NCBI GenBank assembly: GCA_963725255.1
Contig: CAVRXV010000004.1
Span: 248,001 to 312,000 of the forward strand
Direction of reading: 5' to 3'
Origin: JAIEPX01 sp963725255
GTDB lineage: Bacteria; Pseudomonadota; Gammaproteobacteria; JAIEPX01
DNA length: 64,000 bases
Numbering within the stretch: the stretch's first letter is position 1; every line of letters begins with the position of its first letter. Position numbers and translations under genes: made by a program. Shown here piece after piece: positions 55,237 through 63,330 of the stretch. Under the pieces are notes generated by a model that worked only from the letters and a program-made list of their open reading frames with translations, was not told the DNA's origin and ran no database searches.

Positions 55237-55371
55237 ATGAATGAAACAAAACTAATTATTTATGGCAAAGGACTATATTACAAGACTAAGCTAGTTTATT
55301 ATAGGGATAAGTTTTATGCAGATTATGATTCCGTGTTTTATTTCACTAAAAAATTAATGGGCAAATTATGA
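55237..55371 (+). CDS. Small ORF (44 aa) coupled to the first GNAT gene
   Basis: MNETKLIIYGKGLYYKTKLV and onward to FTKKLMGKL, rich in Tyr and Lys. AAGG lies before the ATG, and the stop overlaps the GNAT start (ATGA). It is too short to judge by homology; the overlap is the main argument for translation, as a leader peptide or small protein. Confidence 0.4.
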   Translation: MNETKLIIYGKGLYYKTKLVYYRDKFYADYDSVFYFTKKLMGKL

Positions 55372-55790
55372 AATATACTATCAGCTATGAATCTGAACCA
55401 AGGCATGAAGATATTCAGATATTATATGATGGCCTGAAAGATCATATGATAGTCAAGCGCGACTTAAAGCCAATTAGTTTCTTTGGGTATTTCATCAAAG
55501 ATGATAATGACAAAATTGTCGGTGGGTGTAATGGATGTTTCATATATGGCTGTCTGGTTGTCGATACTCTTTGGGTTGCTGAATCGTTGCGTGGGCAAGG
55601 TTATGGAACGAAGCTTATGCAAATGGCAGAACGTATAGGCATGGATAATGAATGTCGTTTTGTGACTGTGAACACCATGGATTGGGAGGCTCTCGATTTC
55701 TATAAAAAATTGGGTTTCACTGTAGAATTTGAACGTAAAGGTTTTGATAAGAGCTCAATATTTTATTTTCTGCGGAAAGACTTAACATGA
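55368..55790 (+). CDS. GNAT-family N-acetyltransferase
   Basis: 140 residues. Acetyl-CoA binding motif A is clear: LVVDTLWVAESLRGQGYGTK, that is V-x-x-x-x-RGQGYG. The C-terminal NTMDWEALDFYKKLGFTVEF is the usual GNAT ending. The substrate is unknown. It overlaps the small upstream ORF and precedes a second GNAT gene by 20 bp. Confidence 0.9.
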   Translation: MKYTISYESEPRHEDIQILYDGLKDHMIVKRDLKPISFFGYFIKDDNDKIVGGCNGCFIYGCLVVDTLWVAESLRGQGYGTKLMQMAERIGMDNECRFVTVNTMDWEALDFYKKLGFTVEFERKGFDKSSIFYFLRKDLT

Positions 55791-55810
55791 TGACAGTATG
55801 AGAATACCCT

Positions 55811-56323
55811 ATGAAAATTGATATACTTGAAGCTCCGGTTGAAAAGATGCCTGTTATACAAAACATGGCAAAATTCTATGCCTACGACTTATCAAAGTCC
55901 TGCGGGTTTTATACTCTTTTTGACTGGTCATTTCCGGAAAACGGCCTCTATGAAGCGCACGATTTAAGTAATTACTGGAAGCCGGATCATTATCCTTTTT
56001 TGATTAGAGTCGATGGTGAGTTAGCAGGATTTGTTCTAATTGATAAAATTGGAACGACACCTGATGTTGATTGGAATATGGGGCAGTTTTATATTGTGGG
56101 GAAATACCAAGGAAAAGGTGTTGGTCGGGAGGTGGCTGTAGAGATATTTGAAAAATTCCCAGGAACCTGGGAAGTAATGCAAATGCCAGATAATATCCCG
56201 GCTATAGCGTTCTGGAAAAAGGTTATTGCAGGCTATACGAATAACAAATATTCAGAAGAAAGAAAAATTATCGAAAAGCCTGAGCCCCATGAAAATATTG
56301 TTCTTAAATTTAATGTTAATTAA
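55811..56323 (+). CDS. GNAT-family acetyltransferase
   Basis: 170 residues. Motif A reads FYIVGKYQGKGVGREVAVE; the C-terminal part is MPDNIPAIAFWKKVIAGYTN. Substrate unknown; the N-terminal part (FYAYDLSKSCGFYTLFDWSF) is characteristic of a distinct GNAT subgroup that often stands alone. Its last ~20 codons recur as a remnant at 47491-47553, so this gene marks the right border of the accessory segment. Confidence 0.88.
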   Translation: MKIDILEAPVEKMPVIQNMAKFYAYDLSKSCGFYTLFDWSFPENGLYEAHDLSNYWKPDHYPFLIRVDGELAGFVLIDKIGTTPDVDWNMGQFYIVGKYQGKGVGREVAVEIFEKFPGTWEVMQMPDNIPAIAFWKKVIAGYTNNKYSEERKIIEKPEPHENIVLKFNVN

Positions 56324-56471
56324 TTATTGCATCTGCCAACATTAAATTTTTCTATTATATAGTATGTTTTGATCGCAAGGAATTTCAGTTATACGGACTT
56401 TCGGATAACTGCGGATGCGTTACAACCTAGGTAATTAGGACGGCTCAATAACACAGTTTTACACTGTTTTG

Positions 56472-57809
56472 CTACTTTGTAGCTGCTGGGGCAACACGTT
56501 GCGCTGGCTTGAATCCTGGATTAGCGTGTTCTCGAAGTGAAGTTAGACCGCTTTTAACTTCTGAAGCTGTATTTGCTCTGACCCATTTTGTTGGTTTTTC
56601 AGATACCTGAGAAAGTTGAGATAGTTGAGAAAGTGGGGCGTTATGTTTGTCATCTTCTTTGGTTGTGTAGACGGTCATTTTTTTGTGTTCGACATTCGCT
56701 TCTTTATGAATTATAGGATCGCCTTCAACTCGCGCGCATTTTACTTTATTGGGATCTAATTTTTTGATCGCTTCTTGTGCTTCGAAATCGCCCCCAAATC
56801 CCTTTTCCAATATATTTTTAATGAGACTAGTTTCTCCGATTTTTTTTGTTACTGATTGTAATATTTGTATAGCAGGTTTTTTTAACAAAGCTTCGAGGTC
56901 AATCATTTTAACTGCATCGGATAGAGATTTAGGTGTTCTTGATAAGAATACATTAACTTCTTTTTGTGAGTTATCTTTTAGCTGTAAGGCAGTTTCAGCA
57001 GCTACTGTTCCTCCAAAAGATTCACCATAAAATGTAATGTTATCAGGATCTTTTACTCCCATACGGGACGTAACATAATTTGTTGCCGCCATCGCATCGT
57101 TAATAAAATCTTGTTTAGAGCTTGGTTTGTCTCTGTAGTTAAAGGCGACAACATTAGCGCCTGTCTCACGAGCAATTTCAAAAATACGTTCTAATTGTTG
57201 TTGATCTTGAAAATTTCCTTTTTGGCCTTGGAATACAATAATGGTTTTAGTTGATGGTGGGTTGGCTTCAACTTTTAGTCCCGAAACTTTTGCGCCATCT
57301 TCTGTGATGAGTGAAAGTGGGGTGTGTTTTGTATCTCCGGCTACCATATTTAAATTGTGTTTGAAGGTTTCGGGTGCAATAGTTTCTCGACCCGTTAAAA
57401 TTACCGAAGCTATCATTCTACCTACAGCAAGTGATGCTAAGTTTACTGTTGATTTGCTTTCGGTGTAATTCGGATCGACAAAAATTTCTGTGCCTGCATC
57501 ACCCAGCATTTGTTCTGTTTTAAGTTTTTTTGGTTCGGGTTTTTCTCCTCTTGGGCTTCCCTCGGGTTGTCTTTTTTCGCTTAGTGGCCGTCTTTGAACT
57601 TCGTCGCCAAACATTTTTGACATGTCTTTTTTACCGCTTCCTTTTTTTACTTGTGTAGTGGTTGTTGGAGCTTGATCTTCTGCAACTGTGTTTGGGGATT
57701 GTGAAGTTACAGGTGGTGGGGTAGCACCCAACATCTGCCCTAAATCTTTCTTTTTTTTCGGTGGCTGAGCACCGGCATCATTGCTTAAATCATCGGAGCC
57801 TTTTTTCAT
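56472..57809 (-). CDS. Alpha/beta-hydrolase protein with low-complexity N-terminus, effector-like
   Basis: 445 residues. The first ~110 are disordered and Lys/Pro/Ser-rich, with three short motifs KKDLGQMLGA, KKDMSKMFGD and KTEQMLGD. From ~170 an alpha/beta-hydrolase fold follows: KTIIVFQGQKGNF (oxyanion strand), NVVAFNYRDKPSSKQDFIND, and ITFYGESFGGTVAAETALQL with the GxSxG nucleophile. An aspartate in EGDPIIHKEAN and a histidine in EDDKHNAPLSQLSQ fit the triad. The repeated LSQLSQLSQ and the C-terminus are low-complexity. Closest by build to host-targeted lipases or esterases; substrate and secretion are not shown. Confidence 0.82.
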   Translation of the reverse strand: MKKGSDDLSNDAGAQPPKKKKDLGQMLGATPPPVTSQSPNTVAEDQAPTTTTQVKKGSGKKDMSKMFGDEVQRRPLSEKRQPEGSPRGEKPEPKKLKTEQMLGDAGTEIFVDPNYTESKSTVNLASLAVGRMIASVILTGRETIAPETFKHNLNMVAGDTKHTPLSLITEDGAKVSGLKVEANPPSTKTIIVFQGQKGNFQDQQQLERIFEIARETGANVVAFNYRDKPSSKQDFINDAMAATNYVTSRMGVKDPDNITFYGESFGGTVAAETALQLKDNSQKEVNVFLSRTPKSLSDAVKMIDLEALLKKPAIQILQSVTKKIGETSLIKNILEKGFGGDFEAQEAIKKLDPNKVKCARVEGDPIIHKEANVEHKKMTVYTTKEDDKHNAPLSQLSQLSQVSEKPTKWVRANTASEVKSGLTSLREHANPGFKPAQRVAPAATK

Positions 57810-57909
57810 ATACTTACCTCAAATACCATACCTACACTGTAATTATAGTACATTTCATAGGTATATTAGTGGCGCTCGAAAGGCAGGCGGGGCAGGCTTT
57901 TCGCGGGGC

Positions 57910-58314
57910 CTAATCATCCCCGCTGGGAGTTTTACGAAGCTTTTTGACCCCAGCGTGTTGTTTTTTATCGGCGAGCATTTTGAGTTTTGAACGTCGTGAA
58001 CGGCGGCGTTTTTGGCGGCGGATTTTTTCAGCCTCTTGTTGATGTTGGCTTTTTTTCTCAAAAAGTTGTTCTTCGATTTTCTCAATGAGTCGACGGCGAG
58101 CATGAAAACGATTTTCTTCGCGCATGCGTGATTTTTGACATTTTATTTCGAGTCCGGTGGGTATGTGTTTTAAATAAACACATGACGCCGTTTTTTGTAA
58201 TTTTTGTCCGCCATGTCCAGAGCCGATAATAAATTTTTCAACAAGATCAGATTCAGCAATGTTAAGTTGTTGCATTTGATTATTGAGTTGTTTCCACTTA
58301 TTCAGTGTGATCAT
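57910..58314 (-). CDS. Peptide chain release factor-like protein (RF-1 domain, GGQ)
   Basis: The frame opens at 58413, but ATG 58314 (MITLNKWKQLNNQM) gives a family-sized 134-aa protein overlapping the rhomboid stop. It has the release-factor domain 3: VEKFIIGSGHGGQKLQKTAS with the GGQ motif that triggers peptidyl-tRNA hydrolysis, then HIPTGLEIKCQKSRMREEN. A basic C-terminal tail (RRQKRRRSRRSKLK) follows, as in ArfB/MTRFR-like ribosome rescue factors. It lacks the codon-recognition domains of RF1/RF2. Rescue of stalled ribosomes is the likely role. Confidence 0.88.
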   Translation of the reverse strand: MITLNKWKQLNNQMQQLNIAESDLVEKFIIGSGHGGQKLQKTASCVYLKHIPTGLEIKCQKSRMREENRFHARRRLIEKIEEQLFEKKSQHQQEAEKIRRQKRRRSRRSKLKMLADKKQHAGVKKLRKTPSGDD

Positions 58315-58925
58315 TTTGATATTCCAAATAATGCGCCATAATGTAGTAAGAGTGGTGGCACGTAATAATAGGCAGCAATGCCGCTTGCAAATCCGGATAA
58401 ATGAGCCTCCCAAGAGACTTCTTTTTTGTCAGGAAATAAATCGAGTAATAGGCCACCAAAATAATATAAACTAATGGCACCTAATACGAGCGACATAATG
58501 GTTTGTTCGTTATAGGCTTGAATGATGAGATAACTCCAATAACCCATAATGAGTCCGCTGGCGCCTAAATGAAACGCGGATCGCCCGATAATCCACACTA
58601 TAATGCCACTTCCGAGTACAATGAAAGCGGTGACAAAATAAAAGATTGCATACCCTTTTAGTAATACAAGGTTCGCTAGAATGAATAAAGGGAACGTATT
58701 AAAAAATAAGTGATTAAAATGTCCGTGTAATATAGGGGAAACGGGAATACCAATTAATCCCCAAATATGTCGAGGGTAAACACCAAAAATATTTAGTCGT
58801 GAACCAAGAAGCCACCAATTCACAAAATTAATAATCCACATTAAACCGATAGCGGTTAAAAGAAAAAAGGAATTGATTTGCATGGCGGTGACGAGAGCCG
58901 TTAAATTTGCGATAATGTCGTTCAT
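58311..58925 (-). CDS. Rhomboid-family intramembrane serine protease
   Basis: 204 residues, six or seven membrane helices. Catalytic serine in FHLGASGLIMGYWSY (GxSG) and histidine in SWEAHLSGFASGIAAYY; HGHFNHLFFNTFPLF is the family HxxxN block. The substrate is unknown. It overlaps the release-factor-like gene by four bases, so the two are coupled, and follows ygfA by 17 bp on the same strand. Confidence 0.92.
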   Translation of the reverse strand: MNDIIANLTALVTAMQINSFFLLTAIGLMWIINFVNWWLLGSRLNIFGVYPRHIWGLIGIPVSPILHGHFNHLFFNTFPLFILANLVLLKGYAIFYFVTAFIVLGSGIIVWIIGRSAFHLGASGLIMGYWSYLIIQAYNEQTIMSLVLGAISLYYFGGLLLDLFPDKKEVSWEAHLSGFASGIAAYYYVPPLLLHYGALFGISK

Positions 58926-58942
58926 AAAAATCCTTTTCCAAT

Positions 58943-59548
58943 TTATTCACTTTTTTGAATAGGATAAACTTCTTCATCAGTGACAATCCAATCGAGTCCC
59001 ACATCCCATGCTTCGCGTTCTAAATGATCTAGTTGTTGAAAATCATACGCGAGACCAACCAATTGCGGGTGTCTAGTATGGTTGGGTTGATTTAAAAATG
59101 CAAAGGTTCGATCATAATAACCAACTCCCATACCCAGTCGTGTTCCTGTTTTGTCGAAAGCAACGAGGGGCACTAACACAAGTTCTAATTTTTCAGGTCC
59201 AACGATTTTGTGTTCGTCTTGGATAGGTTCAGGAATTCCATAGCGGTTTTTGATGAGTGTGTCATCAGGTTCATAGCGAACCATGACTAAGTGTTTAAGA
59301 TCATTAGTTGCAAGCGCAGGGAGATAACACATTTTATTTTGCGAATGGGCTAAATCAATCAGGAGTGTAGGATCGATTTCGCTATCATGAGCGATATAAA
59401 AAGCGATATGTTCAGAGTGTTGCCAAAGCGATGTGCTGATGAGGCGTGAGCAGGCCTCTTTGCTGGCATAATGAATTTCGTCGTAGGTTAGGGCTCGTCG
59501 CTTAGCGAGAATGCTGGATCGAATAGCGCTTTTTGTTGCAAGGGTCAT
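58943..59548 (-). CDS. ygfA: 5-formyltetrahydrofolate cyclo-ligase (YgfA)
   Basis: Converts 5-formyl-THF to 5,10-methenyl-THF with ATP. 201 residues, with the family blocks IRSSILAKRRAL at the N-terminus, LVPLVAFDKTGTRLGMGVGY in the middle (nucleotide and metal site) and YDRTFAFL. It lies directly downstream of the 6S RNA gene on the same strand, the ssrS-ygfA arrangement conserved in gammaproteobacteria, and is probably transcribed from the ssrS promoter. Confidence 0.94.
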   Translation of the reverse strand: MTLATKSAIRSSILAKRRALTYDEIHYASKEACSRLISTSLWQHSEHIAFYIAHDSEIDPTLLIDLAHSQNKMCYLPALATNDLKHLVMVRYEPDDTLIKNRYGIPEPIQDEHKIVGPEKLELVLVPLVAFDKTGTRLGMGVGYYDRTFAFLNQPNHTRHPQLVGLAYDFQQLDHLEREAWDVGLDWIVTDEEVYPIQKSE

Positions 59549-59550
59549 GG

Positions 59551-59733
59551 ATTGCCTCCGTGGTACCGGTGCGAACGACTATTCTGAACCCTTTGGTTCA
59601 GGTGGGGTAATCGGTATCGAATTAGGCTTTCCAGTGAAGGACATGCACACCGCGATACTATACAAACCCCGAGTCTTACGCAGTAACGGTTCAAGAATAA
59701 CTGCCCGCTTGTCGTATACCAGAGAGGCAATTT
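59551..59733 (-). ncRNA. ssrS: 6S RNA (ssrS)
   Basis: Read on the minus strand, 5' GCCTCTCTGGTATACGACAA and GCGGGCAGTTATTCTTGAAC, later CTGAACCAAAGGGTTCAG, and a 3' arm GTTCGCACCGGTACCACGGA pairing back with the 5' end. This is the long, bulged hairpin of 6S RNA, ~183 nt as usual. 6S RNA binds sigma-70 RNA polymerase in stationary phase. Position between ygfA and zapA confirms it. Confidence 0.92.
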
Positions 59734-59778
59734 AATTCTAGCTCAACTTTTGGAATTCTGCCACCCCGTAGTTTTACT

Positions 59779-59943
59779 AGCATCTCCCGGTTAAAAATTT
59801 TGAATATTTTGTTCACTCAATGCCCTGTATTCATGGCTGCTGATTTTAAAACCGGGAGATGCTTCCTTTTATATATTTAGGGGAGAGAATCACGATTCTC
59901 TCCCCTAAAACCCCTCATCGCGAAAGAAAATCTTCTAACAGCT
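59779..59943. repeat. Dispersed double-hairpin repeat, copy 2
   Basis: Same element as 9009-9173 and same orientation on the plus strand: arms 59779-59792 and 59850-59863, second hairpin 59877-59908. It lies between zapA and the 6S gene. The palindromes are conserved while the loop between the first arms differs (only CACTCAATGCCC and TGATTTTAA are shared). Confidence 0.85.
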
Positions 59944-59959
59944 TAAATGCAAATACCAA

Positions 59960-60274
59960 TTAAGCAGTTTCTTCTGAGAGTGCTTTTTCAATTTTGTTGT
60001 GAAGATTTTGAATTCGATTACTAATTGTTTCCATAAAACTATGGCTTTGTTTTTTTTCTGATTTTAAATCGTAAACAACATTTAATGCCGCAATTGCAGC
60101 AATTCTATCAAGACTTTGAACTTTCCCACTATTTGCAACTTCCCGCATTTGTGAATCGAGATATACGGCGGCGTTTTGCAAATCCACGACTTTATCAGGT
60201 GGGCATTTTACTTGAAAATCGCGCCCTAATAATTTCACTGTAACAGTATTGCCTGTGTTAGTTGTATCATTCAT
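59960..60274 (-). CDS. zapA: Cell division protein ZapA
   Basis: ZapA bundles FtsZ filaments. The frame opens at 60304, but ATG 60274 (MNDTTNTGNTVTVKLLGRDF) has AGGAGTG upstream and gives 104 aa, the family size. LDRIAAIAALNVVYDL and the final coiled helix (IQNLHNKIEKAL) match ZapA. It overlaps the next gene upstream by a few bases, as usual in this pair. Confidence 0.93.
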   Translation of the reverse strand: MNDTTNTGNTVTVKLLGRDFQVKCPPDKVVDLQNAAVYLDSQMREVANSGKVQSLDRIAAIAALNVVYDLKSEKKQSHSFMETISNRIQNLHNKIEKALSEETA

Positions 60275-60473
60275 TGATGTCACTCCTAAGTTGGGAAAGA
60301 ACACGTTTAATCTTGCTGGCGGCCATAAAATTTTTGTCTTGTAATTGTGCGCGTTCTTGTGTCAGACGAAATAATTTTTGGCGCAAACTTTGGTTTTCCA
60401 GTTTCAAATGTCGTCGATCGTGAAGCAGCGCTTCAATGCGTTGATCTAAATTTGCCAGATCTACATCATTCAT
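60267..60473 (-). CDS. TIGR02449-family coiled-coil protein
   Basis: 68 residues, almost wholly coiled coil (LDQRIEALLHDRRHLKLENQ; FRLTQERAQLQDKNFMAASK). This family stands directly upstream of zapA in many gammaproteobacteria and was once thought ZapB-like; its role is probably also in division. It shares seven bases with zapA. The 294-bp gap to pepP is AT-rich and must hold the divergent promoters; no clear -35/-10 pair could be assigned. Confidence 0.85.
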   Translation of the reverse strand: MNDVDLANLDQRIEALLHDRRHLKLENQSLRQKLFRLTQERAQLQDKNFMAASKIKRVLSQLRSDINE

Positions 60474-60767
60474 CCTAAATGACCTCTTTGTTCAAATAAC
60501 CTTGACTAAAATCTGAGCGTTTAACCATTCTCAAGTTGCATTCTGAGTAGCTACTCAAGTTTTTACACTCTGTTTAGCATCATGCCCAACAGAAAAAAAG
60601 AATCAAGTACCTTGGCTCTAAATTAATCAATGGCTTATCTTAGTGATCTTCATTCAAAGGGTCAAGTTGTTGTTCTAGATTCTTCAGCATTAACTTGGAG
60701 ATGCTGTGCGAGGACCTTCATTGAGTGATATAATGTACCTATCAGTTTTAAAAAGTGGATTTAATTT

Positions 60768-62096
60768 ATGATAGATCGATCAGTGTTTGCTCAGAGAAGG
60801 CAGTGTTTACTGGATCAGTGTGAGCCAGGAAGTGTAGTGATTCTCGCGAGTGCTAAAGAGCAAGTTCGCAACAACGATGTGATGTTTCCTTTTCGTCAAA
60901 ACAGCGATTTTTATTACCTCACAGGCTTTCCTGAAAACGATGCGGTGGCTGTGTTGCGACGTGGTGTTGATAAAAATGACATGATTTTATTCTCTAAAGT
61001 GCCTGATCCTGTGCGCGAACGCTGGACGGGTCCGATTATCGGACAAACGCGGGCATGTCAGGAATATGGCGCTAATGAAGCGTATCCGATCGGCGCACTT
61101 GCTGAAAAAATGCCTGAATTATTGGCTAATCATGGTCAGGTTTATGGGATGTTAGAAGCCTCAGACCCTCTTTCAAATCAGCTTTTGCAGTGGCTTGCCA
61201 ATTTGCGAGCTAAAGTGCGAAGTGGTGTGCAAGCTCCAGAGCGTTTGATGGATCTAAGGCCTATCTTGCATGAAATGAGGCTGCATAAATCGGCTCACGA
61301 AATAGAATTAATGCGAAAAGCGGCTGCAATTACTGCACAAGGCCATCTTCGTGCGATGCAAACTCTACGCCCAAATATTTTCGAATATCAGTTGGAATCT
61401 GAAATTGTGGCGGAATTTATGCGTCATGGTGCACGTGAGCAAGCGTATCCTCCGATCGTGGGTGGTGGAGCGAACAGTTGTATTTTGCACTACGGAGATA
61501 ATGTTGCGCCGTTGCTGGATGGTGATCTTGTGCTAATTGATGCAGGGTGTGAGTGGCAATGTTATGCGAGTGATGTGACGAGAACGCTTCCGGTGAATGG
61601 TCGCTTTTCGCCCGAACAAAAAGCAATTTATGAACTTGTTTTGGAGGCCCAAACAGCAGTTATTGCAAAAGTTTCGCCAGGTGTGCGATGGGATCATCTT
61701 CAAGAAATAGCGGTCAACATTATTACTCATGGCTTAGTTCGTTTAGGAATTTTGTCGGGTAAAGTGGATCAATTAATTCAAAATAAAGCGTATACGCCTT
61801 TTTATATGCACAATATTGGACACTGGATTGGCTTAGATGTTCATGATGTAGGGTCTTACAAAATAAAGGGCGAATGGCGCACATTGAGCGCAGGCATTGT
61901 GCTCACGGTTGAGCCGGGTATTTACATCAGTGCTGGAGAAAAGGGAGTTGATCCAAAATGGTGGAACATTGGTGTGCGAATTGAAGATGATGTATTAGTA
62001 ACGCCTACGGGTCATGAAGTGCTGACGGCACAAATTCCAAAATCTGTTGAAGAGATTGAAGCGATTATTTCTAGGCAAACTGTAGAGGCGCGATAA
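60768..62096 (+). CDS. pepP: Xaa-Pro aminopeptidase PepP
   Basis: A Mn-dependent aminopeptidase that removes N-terminal residues before proline. 442 residues, a normal length. Metal ligands are all visible: DAGCEWQCYASDVTRTLPVN (two aspartates), HNIGHWIGLDVHDVG (histidine), VLTVEPGIYI (glutamate) and VRIEDDVLVT (glutamate). The N-terminal domain starts FAQRRQCLLDQCEPGSVVIL. The pepP-ubiH-ubiI order is conserved in gammaproteobacteria; ubiH starts 1 bp after the stop. Confidence 0.96.
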   Translation: MIDRSVFAQRRQCLLDQCEPGSVVILASAKEQVRNNDVMFPFRQNSDFYYLTGFPENDAVAVLRRGVDKNDMILFSKVPDPVRERWTGPIIGQTRACQEYGANEAYPIGALAEKMPELLANHGQVYGMLEASDPLSNQLLQWLANLRAKVRSGVQAPERLMDLRPILHEMRLHKSAHEIELMRKAAAITAQGHLRAMQTLRPNIFEYQLESEIVAEFMRHGAREQAYPPIVGGGANSCILHYGDNVAPLLDGDLVLIDAGCEWQCYASDVTRTLPVNGRFSPEQKAIYELVLEAQTAVIAKVSPGVRWDHLQEIAVNIITHGLVRLGILSGKVDQLIQNKAYTPFYMHNIGHWIGLDVHDVGSYKIKGEWRTLSAGIVLTVEPGIYISAGEKGVDPKWWNIGVRIEDDVLVTPTGHEVLTAQIPKSVEEIEAIISRQTVEAR

Positions 62097-62097
62097 A

Positions 62098-63330
62098 GTG
62101 CTCGATGAAAGTGATGTAAAAAATTTTGATGTGATTATTGTTGGCGGGGGATTAGTGGGAGCCACTTTAGCTCTCGCATTAAATTCGTATCGTGTTGCAC
62201 TTATAGAAGCTCAACCACGTCATTATTCAGATGAAAATATTCCCGGTGGTGAGCGAGCCATTGTTTTATCCGCGTCGAGTAAAAATATTTTATCAGCGCT
62301 TAATATTTGGCCCTCTTTATCACCTTATGTTGAATCTGTAAAAGAAGTATTAGTGACTGATAAAGGGCGATTTGGTCAAGTTAAAATGTCTGCAAAAGAT
62401 GAAGAGCTGCCAGCATTGGGTTATGTTGTTCAAGCGAAATATTTACAAATACAATTATCTCGATTACTTGATGAACATCAGAATATCACTGTTTTTTATG
62501 AGTCAAAATGTGAAGAATTAATTAATGATGATCATTATGCGCGTGTGAAATTTCAATCTCCAGATGGAGAGCATAAAATTAGTGCGAATTTAGTGGTGGC
62601 TGCCGACGGACATTATTCTGCCGTGCGGCAGTTGTTGGGAATAACCGTTGATTCAGTTGATTACGAACAAAGTGCCATTGTTAGTAATATTGATTTGGCG
62701 CGACATCATAAGCATAGGGCGTTTGAACAATTTACACCAGTGGGTCCTATTGCGTTATTACCGTTGGGTGAAAAAAAATCAACATTAGTATGGACGGTGC
62801 CACATTCAGAAGTGCAGGAAATAATGGCACTACCTCCAGAAGAATTTACAGAGAGGGTACAAGAGATTTTTGGTTATCGATTAGGTCGATTTGTTGAAGC
62901 AACGCCACCCGTCGTTTTTCCCATTGTGATGCATAGAGCGACAGAGCTTGTAAGAAAACGCGTTGTTTTAATCGGAAATGCTGCTAATGCGATTCATCCC
63001 ATTGCAGGTCAGGGATTGAATTTAGGGTTGCGAGATGTTGCTGTGCTAGTTGAATTGCTTAATGAAAATGGGTTAGATCACATTGAAAAAAGTTTGTGTG
63101 ATTATGTAGATCGACGTCGTGCTGATCATTTGCAAATTATCAATATTACCCATAGTTTAGTGGGTTTTTTTACCAATGCATTTTTTCCATTAACCGTTGC
63201 AAGAAGTATTGGAATGACAGTTATGGATTGTGTTCCCACGGTCAAGCGTTGGTTGTCAAAACGTTCTTTGGGGCAAGTGGGCTACATTAGCCCTTTATCT
63301 TGCGGAGTAACGATGCATGTCGACGACTAA
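62098..63330 (+). CDS. ubiH: 2-octaprenyl-6-methoxyphenol hydroxylase UbiH
   Basis: A flavin monooxygenase of ubiquinone synthesis. 410 residues from a GTG. FAD motifs: DVIIVGGGLVGATLALAL at the N-terminus, VVAADGHYSAVRQLLGI in the middle and IGNAANAIHPIAGQGLNLGL near the C-terminus; the GNAA form (for GDAA) is typical of UbiH and separates it from UbiI and UbiF. Located between pepP and ubiI as in relatives, with a 14-bp overlap into ubiI. Confidence 0.94.
   Translation: MLDESDVKNFDVIIVGGGLVGATLALALNSYRVALIEAQPRHYSDENIPGGERAIVLSASSKNILSALNIWPSLSPYVESVKEVLVTDKGRFGQVKMSAKDEELPALGYVVQAKYLQIQLSRLLDEHQNITVFYESKCEELINDDHYARVKFQSPDGEHKISANLVVAADGHYSAVRQLLGITVDSVDYEQSAIVSNIDLARHHKHRAFEQFTPVGPIALLPLGEKKSTLVWTVPHSEVQEIMALPPEEFTERVQEIFGYRLGRFVEATPPVVFPIVMHRATELVRKRVVLIGNAANAIHPIAGQGLNLGLRDVAVLVELLNENGLDHIEKSLCDYVDRRRADHLQIINITHSLVGFFTNAFFPLTVARSIGMTVMDCVPTVKRWLSKRSLGQVGYISPLSCGVTMHVDD

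Noticed and set aside
56749..57468. Plus-strand frames opposite the hydrolase gene
   Set aside because: Shadows of the well-supported minus-strand gene.
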